This document shows positions 6,764 through 14,812 of a stretch of DNA of 64,000 nucleotides, piece after piece. The DNA is from Asticcacaulis sp. MM231 (GTDB lineage Bacteria; Pseudomonadota; Alphaproteobacteria; Caulobacterales; Caulobacteraceae). The translations under genes were made by a program, and so were the position numbers. Positions within the stretch are counted from its first letter, which is position 1. Each line of letters begins with the position of its first letter. The DNA lies in contig NZ_OZ075108.1 of assembly GCF_964186625.1 (NCBI RefSeq), positions 310,001 to 374,000 on the forward strand, written 5' to 3'. The notes beneath the pieces were generated by a model. That model was not told the origin of the DNA, ran no database searches, and was given only the letters and a program-made list of their open reading frames with translations.

Positions 6764-8446
6764 ATGAAACTATCCATCGGGCACAAGTTGTTCGCTGCAT
6801 CGCTTGTGTTTGTCGTCGCTATGGGCAGTTTCGTCCTTGGCGCCTGGTACTCTCTCGAACATCTGCGCAAATTGCAGGATGGCGGCATGACGCTGGCGCG
6901 GACATCTGCCTCAGCGCAGCAATTGGCCGGTCAGGGCGCGGTACTTTACCAGATTATCGCGGACGGTGAAATCAATCACCATCTTGACCAGACGCGCACC
7001 GACTGGACCGCTGAGAAGACGCATACAGAGGCGCTTTTCACTTATATGCGTAAGGAACTGACCCATGCTGATGAAAAGGCGCTGCTCGATAAAGCCTACA
7101 GCGCCTATAAAATCTATGTCGATGATTTTGAGCTGCGCATGCTGCCGGCCCTGAAGGCCAATACAGAGATGACGCAGGATATCCGCCATCTCGATGGCGT
7201 GGTGGATGAGGCGTGCGTCAAAATGGTCGAGCCCCTGGCGGCTCTTGCCAAGCTGGCCAGTGATAAAGCGGCGGCTTCTGATGCTCAGTTCGACAGCCTG
7301 TCCAAGCAGATCCTCATAATCGGCACGATGATCGGAGTGCTGGCCCTTCTGGCGGGCAGTGTCATTAATTTCCTGGTCGTCCGACATATTTCACAGCCGC
7401 TGAAAACCCTCTCGCACATGCTGCATAAGCTGGTGAGCGGCGATACGGTCGCCAGCGTGCCCTATGAGCAGCGTCGCGATGAGGTGGGCGAGATCGCCCA
7501 TGCTGTTTCTGCCTTCCGCTACAATATCGAGGTGGTCAAGCGTCTGGAAAGCGAGCAGGTCGCCGTCCGCGCCAAGCTGGAGCGCGATAACGAAAACGCC
7601 CTTCAGGTGCTGACAAGCGCCGAGACGTTCGAGCGCCAGATCAAGGCGGTGGCGTCGCGCGTCGGGCAGACATCGCAAGCCCTCAATACGGCGGCTGGCA
7701 GCCTCGATCATGCGGCGCGCGAAGCTGACCAGCGTTCGGCGTCCATGGCCAGTTCCACGTCGCAATCCTCCAGCAACATGCAGGCCGTTGCCTCGGCGAC
7801 GGAGGAGTTGGCCACGTCGATCAACGAGATCAGCCGCCAGGTCGAGGAAACGACGGTCATGACGCTGGCCGCTACTGAACAGGCGCGCAGGACGACGCAG
7901 ACGGTCGATAACCTGTCGCATGCCGCGGCCAGGATCGGCGAGGTGGTGGCGCTCATTCAGGACATCGCCGCCCAGACGAACCTGCTGGCGCTTAATGCCA
8001 CCATCGAAGCGGCTCGGGCCGGTGTGGCGGGAGCGGGTTTCGCGGTGGTGGCCGGGGAGGTCAAGAACCTGTCGGCGCAGACCTCGCGCGCCACCAATGA
8101 GATCCGCGACCATATTTCGTCGATGCAGGTGGTGACCGAGGAGACGGTTGAGGCCATCCGTTCGATCAGCCACACCATCGAGCGTATCAATGGCGTCACC
8201 ACGTCGATCGCGGCGCGTGTGACGCAGCAGAGCGTAGCCACGGCAGATATTGCCAATAATGTGGCGCAGGTGGCCAGTGGCGCCGATACGATCAATGCCG
8301 ACCTGGTGCAGGTGTCGCGGGCTTCTCAAATCACGACGGAAACCTCGGCGCAGGTGCTTGAAGGTGCCGGCAGCCTGGGTGAGCAGGTTAAGGCGATGTC
8401 AGAGGAGGTTGATACCTTCCTGGGGCTGATCCGCGTGGCGGCGTAA
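6764..8446 (+). CDS. Methyl-accepting chemotaxis protein
   Basis: 560 residues. TM1 is about residues 7-29, followed by a helical periplasmic ligand domain of about 150 residues (4-helix bundle type, no Cache motifs seen), TM2 about 185-208, HAMP about 209-262, and a cytoplasmic signalling coiled coil to the end. The hairpin tip IAAQTNLLALNATIEAARAG lies near residue 400-420 and is the CheA/CheW contact. No NWETF-type CheR/CheB pentapeptide at the C-terminus. It senses an unknown ligand and would feed the CheA pathway. A strong hairpin terminator follows. Confidence 0.92.
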   Translation: MKLSIGHKLFAASLVFVVAMGSFVLGAWYSLEHLRKLQDGGMTLARTSASAQQLAGQGAVLYQIIADGEINHHLDQTRTDWTAEKTHTEALFTYMRKELTHADEKALLDKAYSAYKIYVDDFELRMLPALKANTEMTQDIRHLDGVVDEACVKMVEPLAALAKLASDKAAASDAQFDSLSKQILIIGTMIGVLALLAGSVINFLVVRHISQPLKTLSHMLHKLVSGDTVASVPYEQRRDEVGEIAHAVSAFRYNIEVVKRLESEQVAVRAKLERDNENALQVLTSAETFERQIKAVASRVGQTSQALNTAAGSLDHAAREADQRSASMASSTSQSSSNMQAVASATEELATSINEISRQVEETTVMTLAATEQARRTTQTVDNLSHAAARIGEVVALIQDIAAQTNLLALNATIEAARAGVAGAGFAVVAGEVKNLSAQTSRATNEIRDHISSMQVVTEETVEAIRSISHTIERINGVTTSIAARVTQQSVATADIANNVAQVASGADTINADLVQVSRASQITTETSAQVLEGAGSLGEQVKAMSEEVDTFLGLIRVAA

Positions 8447-8450
8447 ACCT

Positions 8451-8577
8451 ATGGGGTTTGGGGTCTGTGGCCCCAAGTCTTTTTCTCTTTTCAAAAGAAA
8501 AACCCGGCCTTTTGGGCCGGGGTTTTCTTTTGAAAAAGGTAAGGTTTGTGGGGTCGCGGACCCCACGCCCCAAATCC
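8451..8577. repeat. Dispersed hairpin-terminator-hairpin element, copy A
   Basis: Between the convergent chemoreceptor and uppP genes lies a compound structure: a first hairpin (TTGGGGTCTGTGGCCCCAAG, 8457-8476), a long terminator stem, then a second hairpin (GTGGGGTCGCGGACCCCACG, about 8550-8569) followed by GCCCCAAATCC. The outer edges ATGGGGTTTGG and GCCCCAAA are also complementary. A homologous copy lies in opposite orientation at 32757-32900, and a partial one at 27619-27648. Confidence 0.65.
8488..8536. terminator. Bidirectional intrinsic terminator
   Basis: About 22 bp of near-perfect stem: left arm TTTTCAAAAGAAAAA-CCCGGCC, loop TTTT, right arm GGGCCGGGGTTTTCTTTTGAAAA. A- and T-runs at the two feet allow termination in both directions, as needed between the convergent genes. 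Confidence 0.85.
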
Positions 8578-9381
8578 TTAGTGCGCCATACCGAACCACC
8601 ACACCAGGCCGCCGACACCCACCACGATACGCCACAAGGCGAAGAAGCCGTAACCACGCTTCTGCACGAAGGTGATGAAGGGCTTGATGACCAGTAGGGC
8701 CGAGATAAACGCCACCGCGAAGCCAATGGCGATGAAGCTGTACTGATCGCTGGTGAGCAGCTTGTGGCTGTCGGCGAACTCCATCACGAAGGCACCCAGC
8801 ATGGTCGGGATGGCGAGGAAGAAGGAAAATTCAGCCCCGGCCCGCTTATCCACCTTGCAGACCATGGCGCCGATCAGGGTCGACCCCGAGCGCGACATGC
8901 CGGGGATGATGGCCAGACACTGAAACAAACCGATGATCAGCGAGGTTTTGAGGTCAAGCTTCATCGAGTTGTCGCTGGTTGGCGCCGGGCCGTACTTATC
9001 GACGGCCCACAGCGCGATACCGCCCACGATCAGCGCGATGCAAATAATGGGTATATTATCGAACAAGGCCGCCAGAAGCCCGGATTTCTTGATAATCACG
9101 CCGAAGACGACGGCGGGAATGAAAGCGATGATGACGCTGAGAGCGAAACGGCGCGATTCCTCAGAGGTCGGAAGGGTAATGACCGCCTTCCATAGCCGGG
9201 CAAAATACAGCACGACGACGGCCAGGATTGCGCCCAACTGGATCATGACGGTGAAGTTGCCGCCGGGATCGCTGAACCCCAGCAATTTTTCAGAAATGAG
9301 CAGGTGCGCGGTGGAGGACACGGGAAGGAACTCCGTGAGTCCTTCGATCAGACCCAGAAGCGCTGCCAACAGATAATGCAT
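8578..9381 (-). CDS. uppP: Undecaprenyl-diphosphatase UppP (BacA)
   Basis: Dephosphorylates undecaprenyl diphosphate to the monophosphate carrier used in peptidoglycan and polysaccharide synthesis. 267 residues, polytopic, with the family signatures LIEGLTEFLPVSSTAHL (residues 11-27; Glu13, Glu17, His26) and PGMSRSGSTLIGAM (about 165-178, Arg of the P-loop-like motif). Length matches the family. Loss of activity gives bacitracin sensitivity in other bacteria. Transcribed alone, converging on the chemoreceptor gene; the leader contains a hairpin at 9403-9431. Confidence 0.95.
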   Translation of the reverse strand: MHYLLAALLGLIEGLTEFLPVSSTAHLLISEKLLGFSDPGGNFTVMIQLGAILAVVVLYFARLWKAVITLPTSEESRRFALSVIIAFIPAVVFGVIIKKSGLLAALFDNIPIICIALIVGGIALWAVDKYGPAPTSDNSMKLDLKTSLIIGLFQCLAIIPGMSRSGSTLIGAMVCKVDKRAGAEFSFFLAIPTMLGAFVMEFADSHKLLTSDQYSFIAIGFAVAFISALLVIKPFITFVQKRGYGFFALWRIVVGVGGLVWWFGMAH

Positions 9382-9402
9382 AGGAAAATCCCTTTAATTC
9401 CA

Positions 9403-9431
9403 AGGTGCGCTTACCTTGACTCAGCGCACCT
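9403..9431 (-). promoter_or_regulatory. Hairpin in the uppP leader
   Basis: AGGTGCGC and GCGCACCT form a perfect 8-bp stem with a 13-base loop, 22 bases upstream of the uppP start. No poly-U tract follows on the uppP strand, so it is not a simple terminator. A regulatory or processing role is possible. Confidence 0.4.
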
Positions 9432-9549
9432 GGCAAGGGCAAGGCCCGCCCGAGCTTATGCGAGGAGCCATGTGGCGTCTGAGCTGAAAACAATTGATAC
9501 CTAGTGCACTTCCTGCAGGATGTGAACCAAAATTTTGCGCCGCAACATC

Positions 9550-10755
9550 CTAGGCTTGCGGGTGTACGCCGATGTAGCGTAGGCGGGCTTTGGGCGAAGC
9601 GCCGGTCTGCATCTGCTCGATGGCGTGGGCCAGCCAGCCCGCGCTGCGGCTGAGCCCATAGAGCGTTACAGGTGCTTCACGCGGCAGGTCGAGGTGGCGG
9701 CCGATCAGGGCCAGGGCCAGCGACATGCCGACGCTCTGGCCGGTCAGGTCTTCCCCGACGCGCAGGATGGCTTTCAGGTCTTCGCCCATATGCGGTGCGG
9801 CGTTGATCAGGTCGTAAGCCCGCAAGGTTTCCGAAGGCGACGGGTCTTTCTCAAAGCCCGGCAGCTCAAGGCCCTTTTCCAGCAGCGACTTGGCCAGCGA
9901 CAGCGGATTGCCGCTGCGGCGGACGGCTGTGACGTAGGACTCCGCCCGCGAGATACGGCCGCCTAGTTTGGGGCCTGTCAGGGTGGCGAAGCCCGACATC
10001 AGCGGGATGGCGAGTGGGCCCATGGTGGCGGCTGAGACGCGCACCGCCAGGGTTGCTTCATCGAGGTTGGTGTCGGCGCACAGGACAAGGGCGCGTCGCA
10101 GCAGATCGACATCCTTGGCGTCATAGACCTTCCATGCACGCGCCAGGCGCTGGTGAAAGAACAGGCGCGGTCCGCCATTGGTAACCGAATCGAACATCTC
10201 GTTGAGGAGGCTGGCGGCTTCCGTGCCCAGATCACGTGACGAATTGATGTCGGACAGGGCGTCTTCTTCCAGGCGGCGGCTTAGCATGGAGAGCACGCGG
10301 GTGCGCGGCCCGCCGGGGAAGTTGACATCGGGGCGGGGCTTGAGCGGGCCGAACGGATTGCTGGTCTCGGCGCGCCACAACAGCGCCGCCACGGCCTCGA
10401 AATTCTCGCTGGCGGCAAGGCTGACGATATCGCGGCCGCGGATGTAGTGGTGGCCATCAATGGTTATGGCGATTTCGGTATCGATGGCTGCTTCGCCGCG
10501 TGTGATGGTTCCGCCGGAAAGGCTTTGCAGAGGACGGTCTGCAGGCGTGGCGCTGCCGTGTGCGGTGCGGGCGAGGCGGCCGGGTGCGCGGCGCGACAGG
10601 CGCTCGACATCATCGAGGGCGTAGAGGCTCATGCGCGGATGCGAGGGGTCGCTCTTGGCGGCTATGCGCTGTCGGCTGACATAGGCATAGAGGGTTTGCG
10701 GCTTGACATCGAGACGCTTGAGCGCCTCGGTTCGGCTGATCCATACGCGCGACAT
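9550..10755 (-). CDS. Citrate synthase-like protein with N-terminal HTH; catalytic histidines missing
   Basis: 401 residues. Residues 1-60 are a MerR/excisionase-type helix-turn-helix (SRTEALKRLDVKPQTLYAYV); from about 80 onward the citrate synthase fold can be followed, ending with SRSAGWLAHAIEQ, which matches the conserved ARxxGWxAHxxEQ near the active site. At the place of the first catalytic His (GPxHGGA in true enzymes) it has GPKLGGR; at the second (GFGHxVY) it has GFEKDPS. I infer it no longer makes citrate and may be a metabolite-sensing or DNA-binding protein. HTH-bearing citrate synthase homologues are known in proteobacteria. Divergent from the CDF transporter. Confidence 0.75.
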   Translation of the reverse strand: MSRVWISRTEALKRLDVKPQTLYAYVSRQRIAAKSDPSHPRMSLYALDDVERLSRRAPGRLARTAHGSATPADRPLQSLSGGTITRGEAAIDTEIAITIDGHHYIRGRDIVSLAASENFEAVAALLWRAETSNPFGPLKPRPDVNFPGGPRTRVLSMLSRRLEEDALSDINSSRDLGTEAASLLNEMFDSVTNGGPRLFFHQRLARAWKVYDAKDVDLLRRALVLCADTNLDEATLAVRVSAATMGPLAIPLMSGFATLTGPKLGGRISRAESYVTAVRRSGNPLSLAKSLLEKGLELPGFEKDPSPSETLRAYDLINAAPHMGEDLKAILRVGEDLTGQSVGMSLALALIGRHLDLPREAPVTLYGLSRSAGWLAHAIEQMQTGASPKARLRYIGVHPQA

Positions 10756-10955
10756 AGTAAGACCCTGTAATTTAGAACGAAAAGACAGCTACCATTTATC
10801 AAGATTGATTATTGAATCCGGTTTACATCTATATACCGCAAACACCAAGGCGCATTTACCAATTGTTAACACGTTTTTCGCGCACGGTTTCGTGACTCCT
10901 TCGCCTTTGACGTGCGGACTTTGCACTCAGGCGTCTAAGTGATAAGGCTTGGCGC

Positions 10956-11942
10956 ATGTCGAGCCCTGTCAAATCCGATCATCCTCATCTCGTGCCCAAG
11001 GGGCCGGCCTTTCATCGCCTTCTGCTGCAAAACTTGGCACCGGAAAGCCTTGTGCTGCTGGCGTCCTCCGCGTCGGTGCTCGTGGCCTGCGTTATGGTCG
11101 CCATGAAGGGCGTCACACTCTATGTCTCCGGCTCGCAGTCGATTCTGGCCTCGCTGGCCAATTCCGGCCTTGATCTGCTCGCCTCGGTCATCACCTTCGC
11201 CGCTGTGCGCTATGCCAAGTCGCCGCCTGACAAGGAGCATCCGTTCGGTCATGGCAAGGCGGAAGCTTTCAGCGCGCTGTTTCAGGCAGCGCTGGTCTTC
11301 GCCTCGGCGGCCATCATCATGCAGTCGTGCCTGCACCATCTGCAGCATCCCGAACCTATCCAGCAATCAGGTCTGGCGATCGGCGTGCTGGTCCTCTCTA
11401 TCGCCCTGACGCTCGGCCTGGTCGCCTTGCAAAACCGCGTGCTGAAGGACAGTCAGTCGGTCGCCATTTCGGCCGACCGCATGCACTATGTCACCGATCT
11501 GGTCAGCAATGGCGTGGCGCTGATCGGTGTCGTGCTGGCCGTACTCGGTATGGGTTATATGGACGCCATCGCCGGTTTCCTGATGGCCGCCTGGTTCATC
11601 TGGGGCGCCGTGCAGGTGTTGCGCGAAGCCGCCGATCACCTGATGGACCGTGCCCTCGATGACGGCGACCTTGAGCGTGTACGCGTGTTGATTTTGGCCG
11701 ATCCGCAGGTACTGGGCGTCCACCAGTTGCGCACCCGCCTGACCGGCCCCTACATCCTTATTCAGGCCCATGTCGAAATGGCGCCGGACCTGACATTAGA
11801 TGCGGCCCACCAGATCATTATCGCCGCTGAGAAGCGCCTGCTGGATGCCTTTCCCAATGCCGATATCCTGATCCATCCCGATCCCCAGGGGCTGGCCGAG
11901 GCGCACGGTGGTATTTTCAGTGAAGAACACCCGGTAATCTAG
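10956..11942 (+). CDS. Cation diffusion facilitator family transporter (FieF-like)
   Basis: 328-residue inner-membrane antiporter exporting divalent metals (Zn, Fe, Cd, Co) against protons. Six predicted membrane helices between about residues 35 and 215. Metal-site residues are visible: SLANSGLDLLAS (first Asp in TM2), HPFGHGKAEA loop, and SADRMHYVTDLVSN (His/Asp in TM5). The C-terminal cytoplasmic domain (about 225-300, VLGVHQLRTRLTGPYILIQA HVE) is the dimerising ferredoxin-like metal regulator. ATG start; the divergent promoter region is shared with the citrate synthase-like gene. Exact metal cannot be told. Confidence 0.9.
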   Translation: MSSPVKSDHPHLVPKGPAFHRLLLQNLAPESLVLLASSASVLVACVMVAMKGVTLYVSGSQSILASLANSGLDLLASVITFAAVRYAKSPPDKEHPFGHGKAEAFSALFQAALVFASAAIIMQSCLHHLQHPEPIQQSGLAIGVLVLSIALTLGLVALQNRVLKDSQSVAISADRMHYVTDLVSNGVALIGVVLAVLGMGYMDAIAGFLMAAWFIWGAVQVLREAADHLMDRALDDGDLERVRVLILADPQVLGVHQLRTRLTGPYILIQAHVEMAPDLTLDAAHQIIIAAEKRLLDAFPNADILIHPDPQGLAEAHGGIFSEEHPVI

Positions 11943-11999
11943 GCTCCGGCGGCACGCGGGCTTTGACTTGAACGCTCCGAATAAGGCATAAGCGATCTA

Positions 12000-12701
12000 A
12001 TGACTTCCTATTCGCGCCAGCTCTACCATTTCGCCTTCGACCCCCATTCGCGGTTGATCCGCCTTGCCTTGGGTGAGAAAAAGCTGAGCTTTGAAGAGAC
12101 CCTGGTGCGTTACTGGGAGCCGGACGACACCATCATCCGGCTCAATCCGTCAGGGCTTTTGCCGATCCTGGTCGAGATGCCTGAGCAGGAGTCCGGTGGC
12201 CAGACGCACCGCATCTGCGAGGATCGCGCCATTATGGAGCACCTCGAAGAAGCCTATCCTGAAATCCGGCTGTGGCCCGCCAACACCAACGAACGCGCCG
12301 AGGCGCGCCGTCTCGTCGGCTGGTTCGAGCGCAAGTTCGACTATGAGGTCAATGCGCTGCTGCTGCACGAAAAGATGGAAAAGCGCCTGATGGGCGGCGG
12401 CGTGCCGGATATTCCCGCCATGCGCGCTGGCCGCGAAGCGCTGAAAGATCACCTGCGCTATTTCGAGAGCCTGTTGGCGGTGCGCAACTGGCTGGCCGGC
12501 GGCACGATCTCCTATGCCGATTTCGCCTGCGCCGGACAGCTGAGCATCCTAGACTATTTCGACGAGGTGAACTGGACGCGTTATCCGCACCTCAAGACCT
12601 GGTACATGGTCATGAAGTCGCGTCCGTGTTTCCGGCCGCTGCTCAATGACAAGCTGCCCGGCATGGCGCCCTCGGCGCACTACAAAGAACTCGATTTCTA
12701 A
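12000..12701 (+). CDS. fzlA: Glutathione S-transferase-like protein, probable FtsZ-binding FzlA
   Basis: 233 residues with an N-terminal thioredoxin-like GST domain (1-85, LNPSGLLPILVE and the SNAIL-like ED) and a C-terminal helical domain (95-220). The protein ends MAPSAHYKELDF; a conserved HYxxLDF tail is what I recall for FzlA of Caulobacter, a GST fold without glutathione activity that curves FtsZ filaments and activates FtsW/FtsI in division. Neighbour queG starts 4 bases after its stop. The FzlA call rests on length, tail and the Caulobacteraceae context; a plain GST is the alternative. Confidence 0.7.
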   Translation: MTSYSRQLYHFAFDPHSRLIRLALGEKKLSFEETLVRYWEPDDTIIRLNPSGLLPILVEMPEQESGGQTHRICEDRAIMEHLEEAYPEIRLWPANTNERAEARRLVGWFERKFDYEVNALLLHEKMEKRLMGGGVPDIPAMRAGREALKDHLRYFESLLAVRNWLAGGTISYADFACAGQLSILDYFDEVNWTRYPHLKTWYMVMKSRPCFRPLLNDKLPGMAPSAHYKELDF

Positions 12702-12705
12702 GGGC

Positions 12706-13833
12706 ATGACCCTCGCTGACGCCATTCGCACAGAGGCGCATAGCTTGGGGTTCAGCGCCGTGCGCTTCGCGGCCCTACCGGAGGTATGGGCGGCATCCGA
12801 ACGGCTCAAAGTGTTCGTAGAGGCCGGTTTTCACGGTGATATGCGCTGGATGGAAGAGACGCTGGAGCGTCGCCAGCATCCGCAAAATATGTGGCATGGT
12901 GCGAAATCGGCGCTGGTGCTCGGCTATAATTATGGTCCTGACAGCGATCCGCTCGAACTGCTGGACGAGACGGAGATTGCCAATATCAGCGTCTATGCCC
13001 GCGGCGACGATTATCACGACCTCATCAAGAAAAAGCTCAAACACCTGGCCGGCTGGATCGTCAATGAAACGGGCTGCGAGCTTAAGGTCTTTGTCGATAC
13101 CGCCCCTCTGATGGAAAAGCCGCTGGCGGCGCTGGCTGGTATCGGTTGGCAGGGCAAGCATACCAATGTGGTGTCGCGGGAGTTTGGCTCGTGGCTGTTC
13201 TTAGGCGTCATCCTGCTCGATCGCGTGATCGCCGATGATGCGCCGGAACGCGATCATTGCGGTTCCTGTCAGGCCTGTCTCGATATATGCCCGACGCAGG
13301 CCTTCGTCGGGCCTTATCGCCTCGATGCGCGCAAGTGTCTGTCGTATCTGACCATCGAATATCGCGGGCCCTGGCCGGAAACCTATCGCCGCGCCATGGG
13401 CAATCGCATCTATGGCTGTGATGATTGCCTTGCTGCCTGTCCCTGGAACAAGTTCGCGCAGGCCACGCACGAGACCAAGCTGCAGGCGCGTCAGGGTTTT
13501 GATAATCTCAAGCTGACCCATCTGGCCGGGCTCGATGATGCGTCTTTCCGGACGCTGTTTTCCAAGTCGCCGATCAAGCGTATCGGGCGCGAGTTGTTTC
13601 TAAGGAACGTTAATTATGCGATGGGAAATCATTTCCGAAAAACGGGTAGTGCTGAGGTGGAAACGGCTCTGCGCAAGGGTATGACCGATGAAAATCCGGT
13701 GGTGCGTGGCGCAGCGATCTGGGCGCTGAAGCAAGGACTAAGCATGGCGTCTTTTGTAGCGATCCGTTCTGAGGCAAGCGTTTGCGAGTGCGATAATAGT
13801 GTTTTGGCGGAATGGGAGGGGCGGTATGACTGA
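12706..13833 (+). CDS. queG: Epoxyqueuosine reductase QueG
   Basis: Cobalamin-dependent enzyme reducing epoxyqueuosine to queuosine at tRNA position 34, last step of the pathway. 375 residues. Two 4Fe-4S motifs are complete: CGSCQACLDICP (Cys185, 188, 191, 195) and CDDCLAACPW (Cys238, 241, 245). The probable general acid Asp131 is in VFVDTAPLMEK. A C-terminal HEAT-like repeat (ENPVVRGAAIWALKQ) binds tRNA in the family. Start ATG 12706, four bases after fzlA; an in-frame ATG at 12646 lies inside fzlA. It overlaps the next gene by 8 bp, so fzlA-queG-GT-pgi form an operon. Confidence 0.95.
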   Translation: MTLADAIRTEAHSLGFSAVRFAALPEVWAASERLKVFVEAGFHGDMRWMEETLERRQHPQNMWHGAKSALVLGYNYGPDSDPLELLDETEIANISVYARGDDYHDLIKKKLKHLAGWIVNETGCELKVFVDTAPLMEKPLAALAGIGWQGKHTNVVSREFGSWLFLGVILLDRVIADDAPERDHCGSCQACLDICPTQAFVGPYRLDARKCLSYLTIEYRGPWPETYRRAMGNRIYGCDDCLAACPWNKFAQATHETKLQARQGFDNLKLTHLAGLDDASFRTLFSKSPIKRIGRELFLRNVNYAMGNHFRKTGSAEVETALRKGMTDENPVVRGAAIWALKQGLSMASFVAIRSEASVCECDNSVLAEWEGRYD

Positions 13834-14812
13834 GGCTCTACCAGCGACTTTCACCCTCATCACCCTGAGCTACAGGTCAGGGGATAATATCGCGCCCTGC
13901 CTGGCCGCCATGACGGCGCAGGATGCTGATATCATCCATGCCGATAATGGCGGCGATCTCGACATGGCCGCCCTGGCCCTTAAGTTCCCGGCCGTGCGCC
14001 AGATCGCCAATCCGATAAATCTCGGTTTTGCCGTCGGCATGAATCGTGCTGCCGCCCAAAGCCAAGCGGACTGGATCGGGCTGATCAACCCGGATGCCTT
14101 TCTGGATGCCGACTGGTTAAAGTCCATGAAGGCCGCCATTGCAGGTCATCCCGATGTCCGTATCTTCACCTCGCTGCAATTGGACGCGGAGCATCCCGAC
14201 CGGCTCGATGGCGCCGGTGACGCCATGAGTTTCTTCGGCTTTCCCTATCGCGCCGGTATCGGACACGCCGTGCCGCCGCATATGGATATCGCCGAGGTGT
14301 TCGCACCGTGCGGCGCCGCCATGCTGATCCGCCGCGACCTGTGGCAGCAGCTTGGCGGCTTTTATGAATCCTTCTTCTGCTATTGCGAGGACGCCGATCT
14401 TGGCTTCCGCGCCCGTCTGCTCGGGGAGCGATGCCTGTTTGTGCCGCAAGCCATCGTGCGGCATATCGGTTCTGCCAGTCTCGGTGTACGTTCCGATTTC
14501 GCCCTCTACCACGGCTATCGCAACCGCCTGTGGCTCTACGCCCGGAACATGCCGTTTTGCCTGCTCATCGCCACCTTGCCGATCCATATTGGTATGACCC
14601 TGATCGTGGCGTTGAAAGACGTGCTCAAAGGCAAGGGGCGCCTTGTTTTCCGCGCGCTTCGCGATAGCGTTCTGGGCCTAAGACCAATCCTTGTGGATCG
14701 AAAACTTATTCAGAAAACCCGACAGATAGGCCCTTTACGGCTGGCCAAAAGCTTGACATGGAGTCTCGTGAAAATTGCCACGCGCGCCATCGACCACAGG
14801 AAGATAACATGA
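13826..14812 (+). CDS. GT2-family glycosyltransferase
   Basis: 328 residues; N-terminal GT-A fold of the rhamnosyltransferase-like GT2 group: FTLITLSYRSGDNIAPCLAA, HADNGG, NPINLGFAVGMNRA, LINPDAFLDADW (DxD-like NPDA) and the acceptor-site segment FFCYCEDADLGFRARLLG (EDxDLxxR). A hydrophobic segment near 245-270 (MPFCLLIATLPIHIGMTLIV) may anchor it to the membrane. Start ATG 13826 with GGAGGGG upstream, inside the end of queG. Likely builds a cell-surface glycan; the sugar is unknown. Ends in ATGA shared with pgi. Confidence 0.85.
   Translation: MTEALPATFTLITLSYRSGDNIAPCLAAMTAQDADIIHADNGGDLDMAALALKFPAVRQIANPINLGFAVGMNRAAAQSQADWIGLINPDAFLDADWLKSMKAAIAGHPDVRIFTSLQLDAEHPDRLDGAGDAMSFFGFPYRAGIGHAVPPHMDIAEVFAPCGAAMLIRRDLWQQLGGFYESFFCYCEDADLGFRARLLGERCLFVPQAIVRHIGSASLGVRSDFALYHGYRNRLWLYARNMPFCLLIATLPIHIGMTLIVALKDVLKGKGRLVFRALRDSVLGLRPILVDRKLIQKTRQIGPLRLAKSLTWSLVKIATRAIDHRKIT

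Noticed and set aside
9290..9493. 67-codon minus-strand frame over the uppP start and leader
   Set aside because: Overlaps uppP in another frame, has no ribosome site and crosses the leader hairpin.
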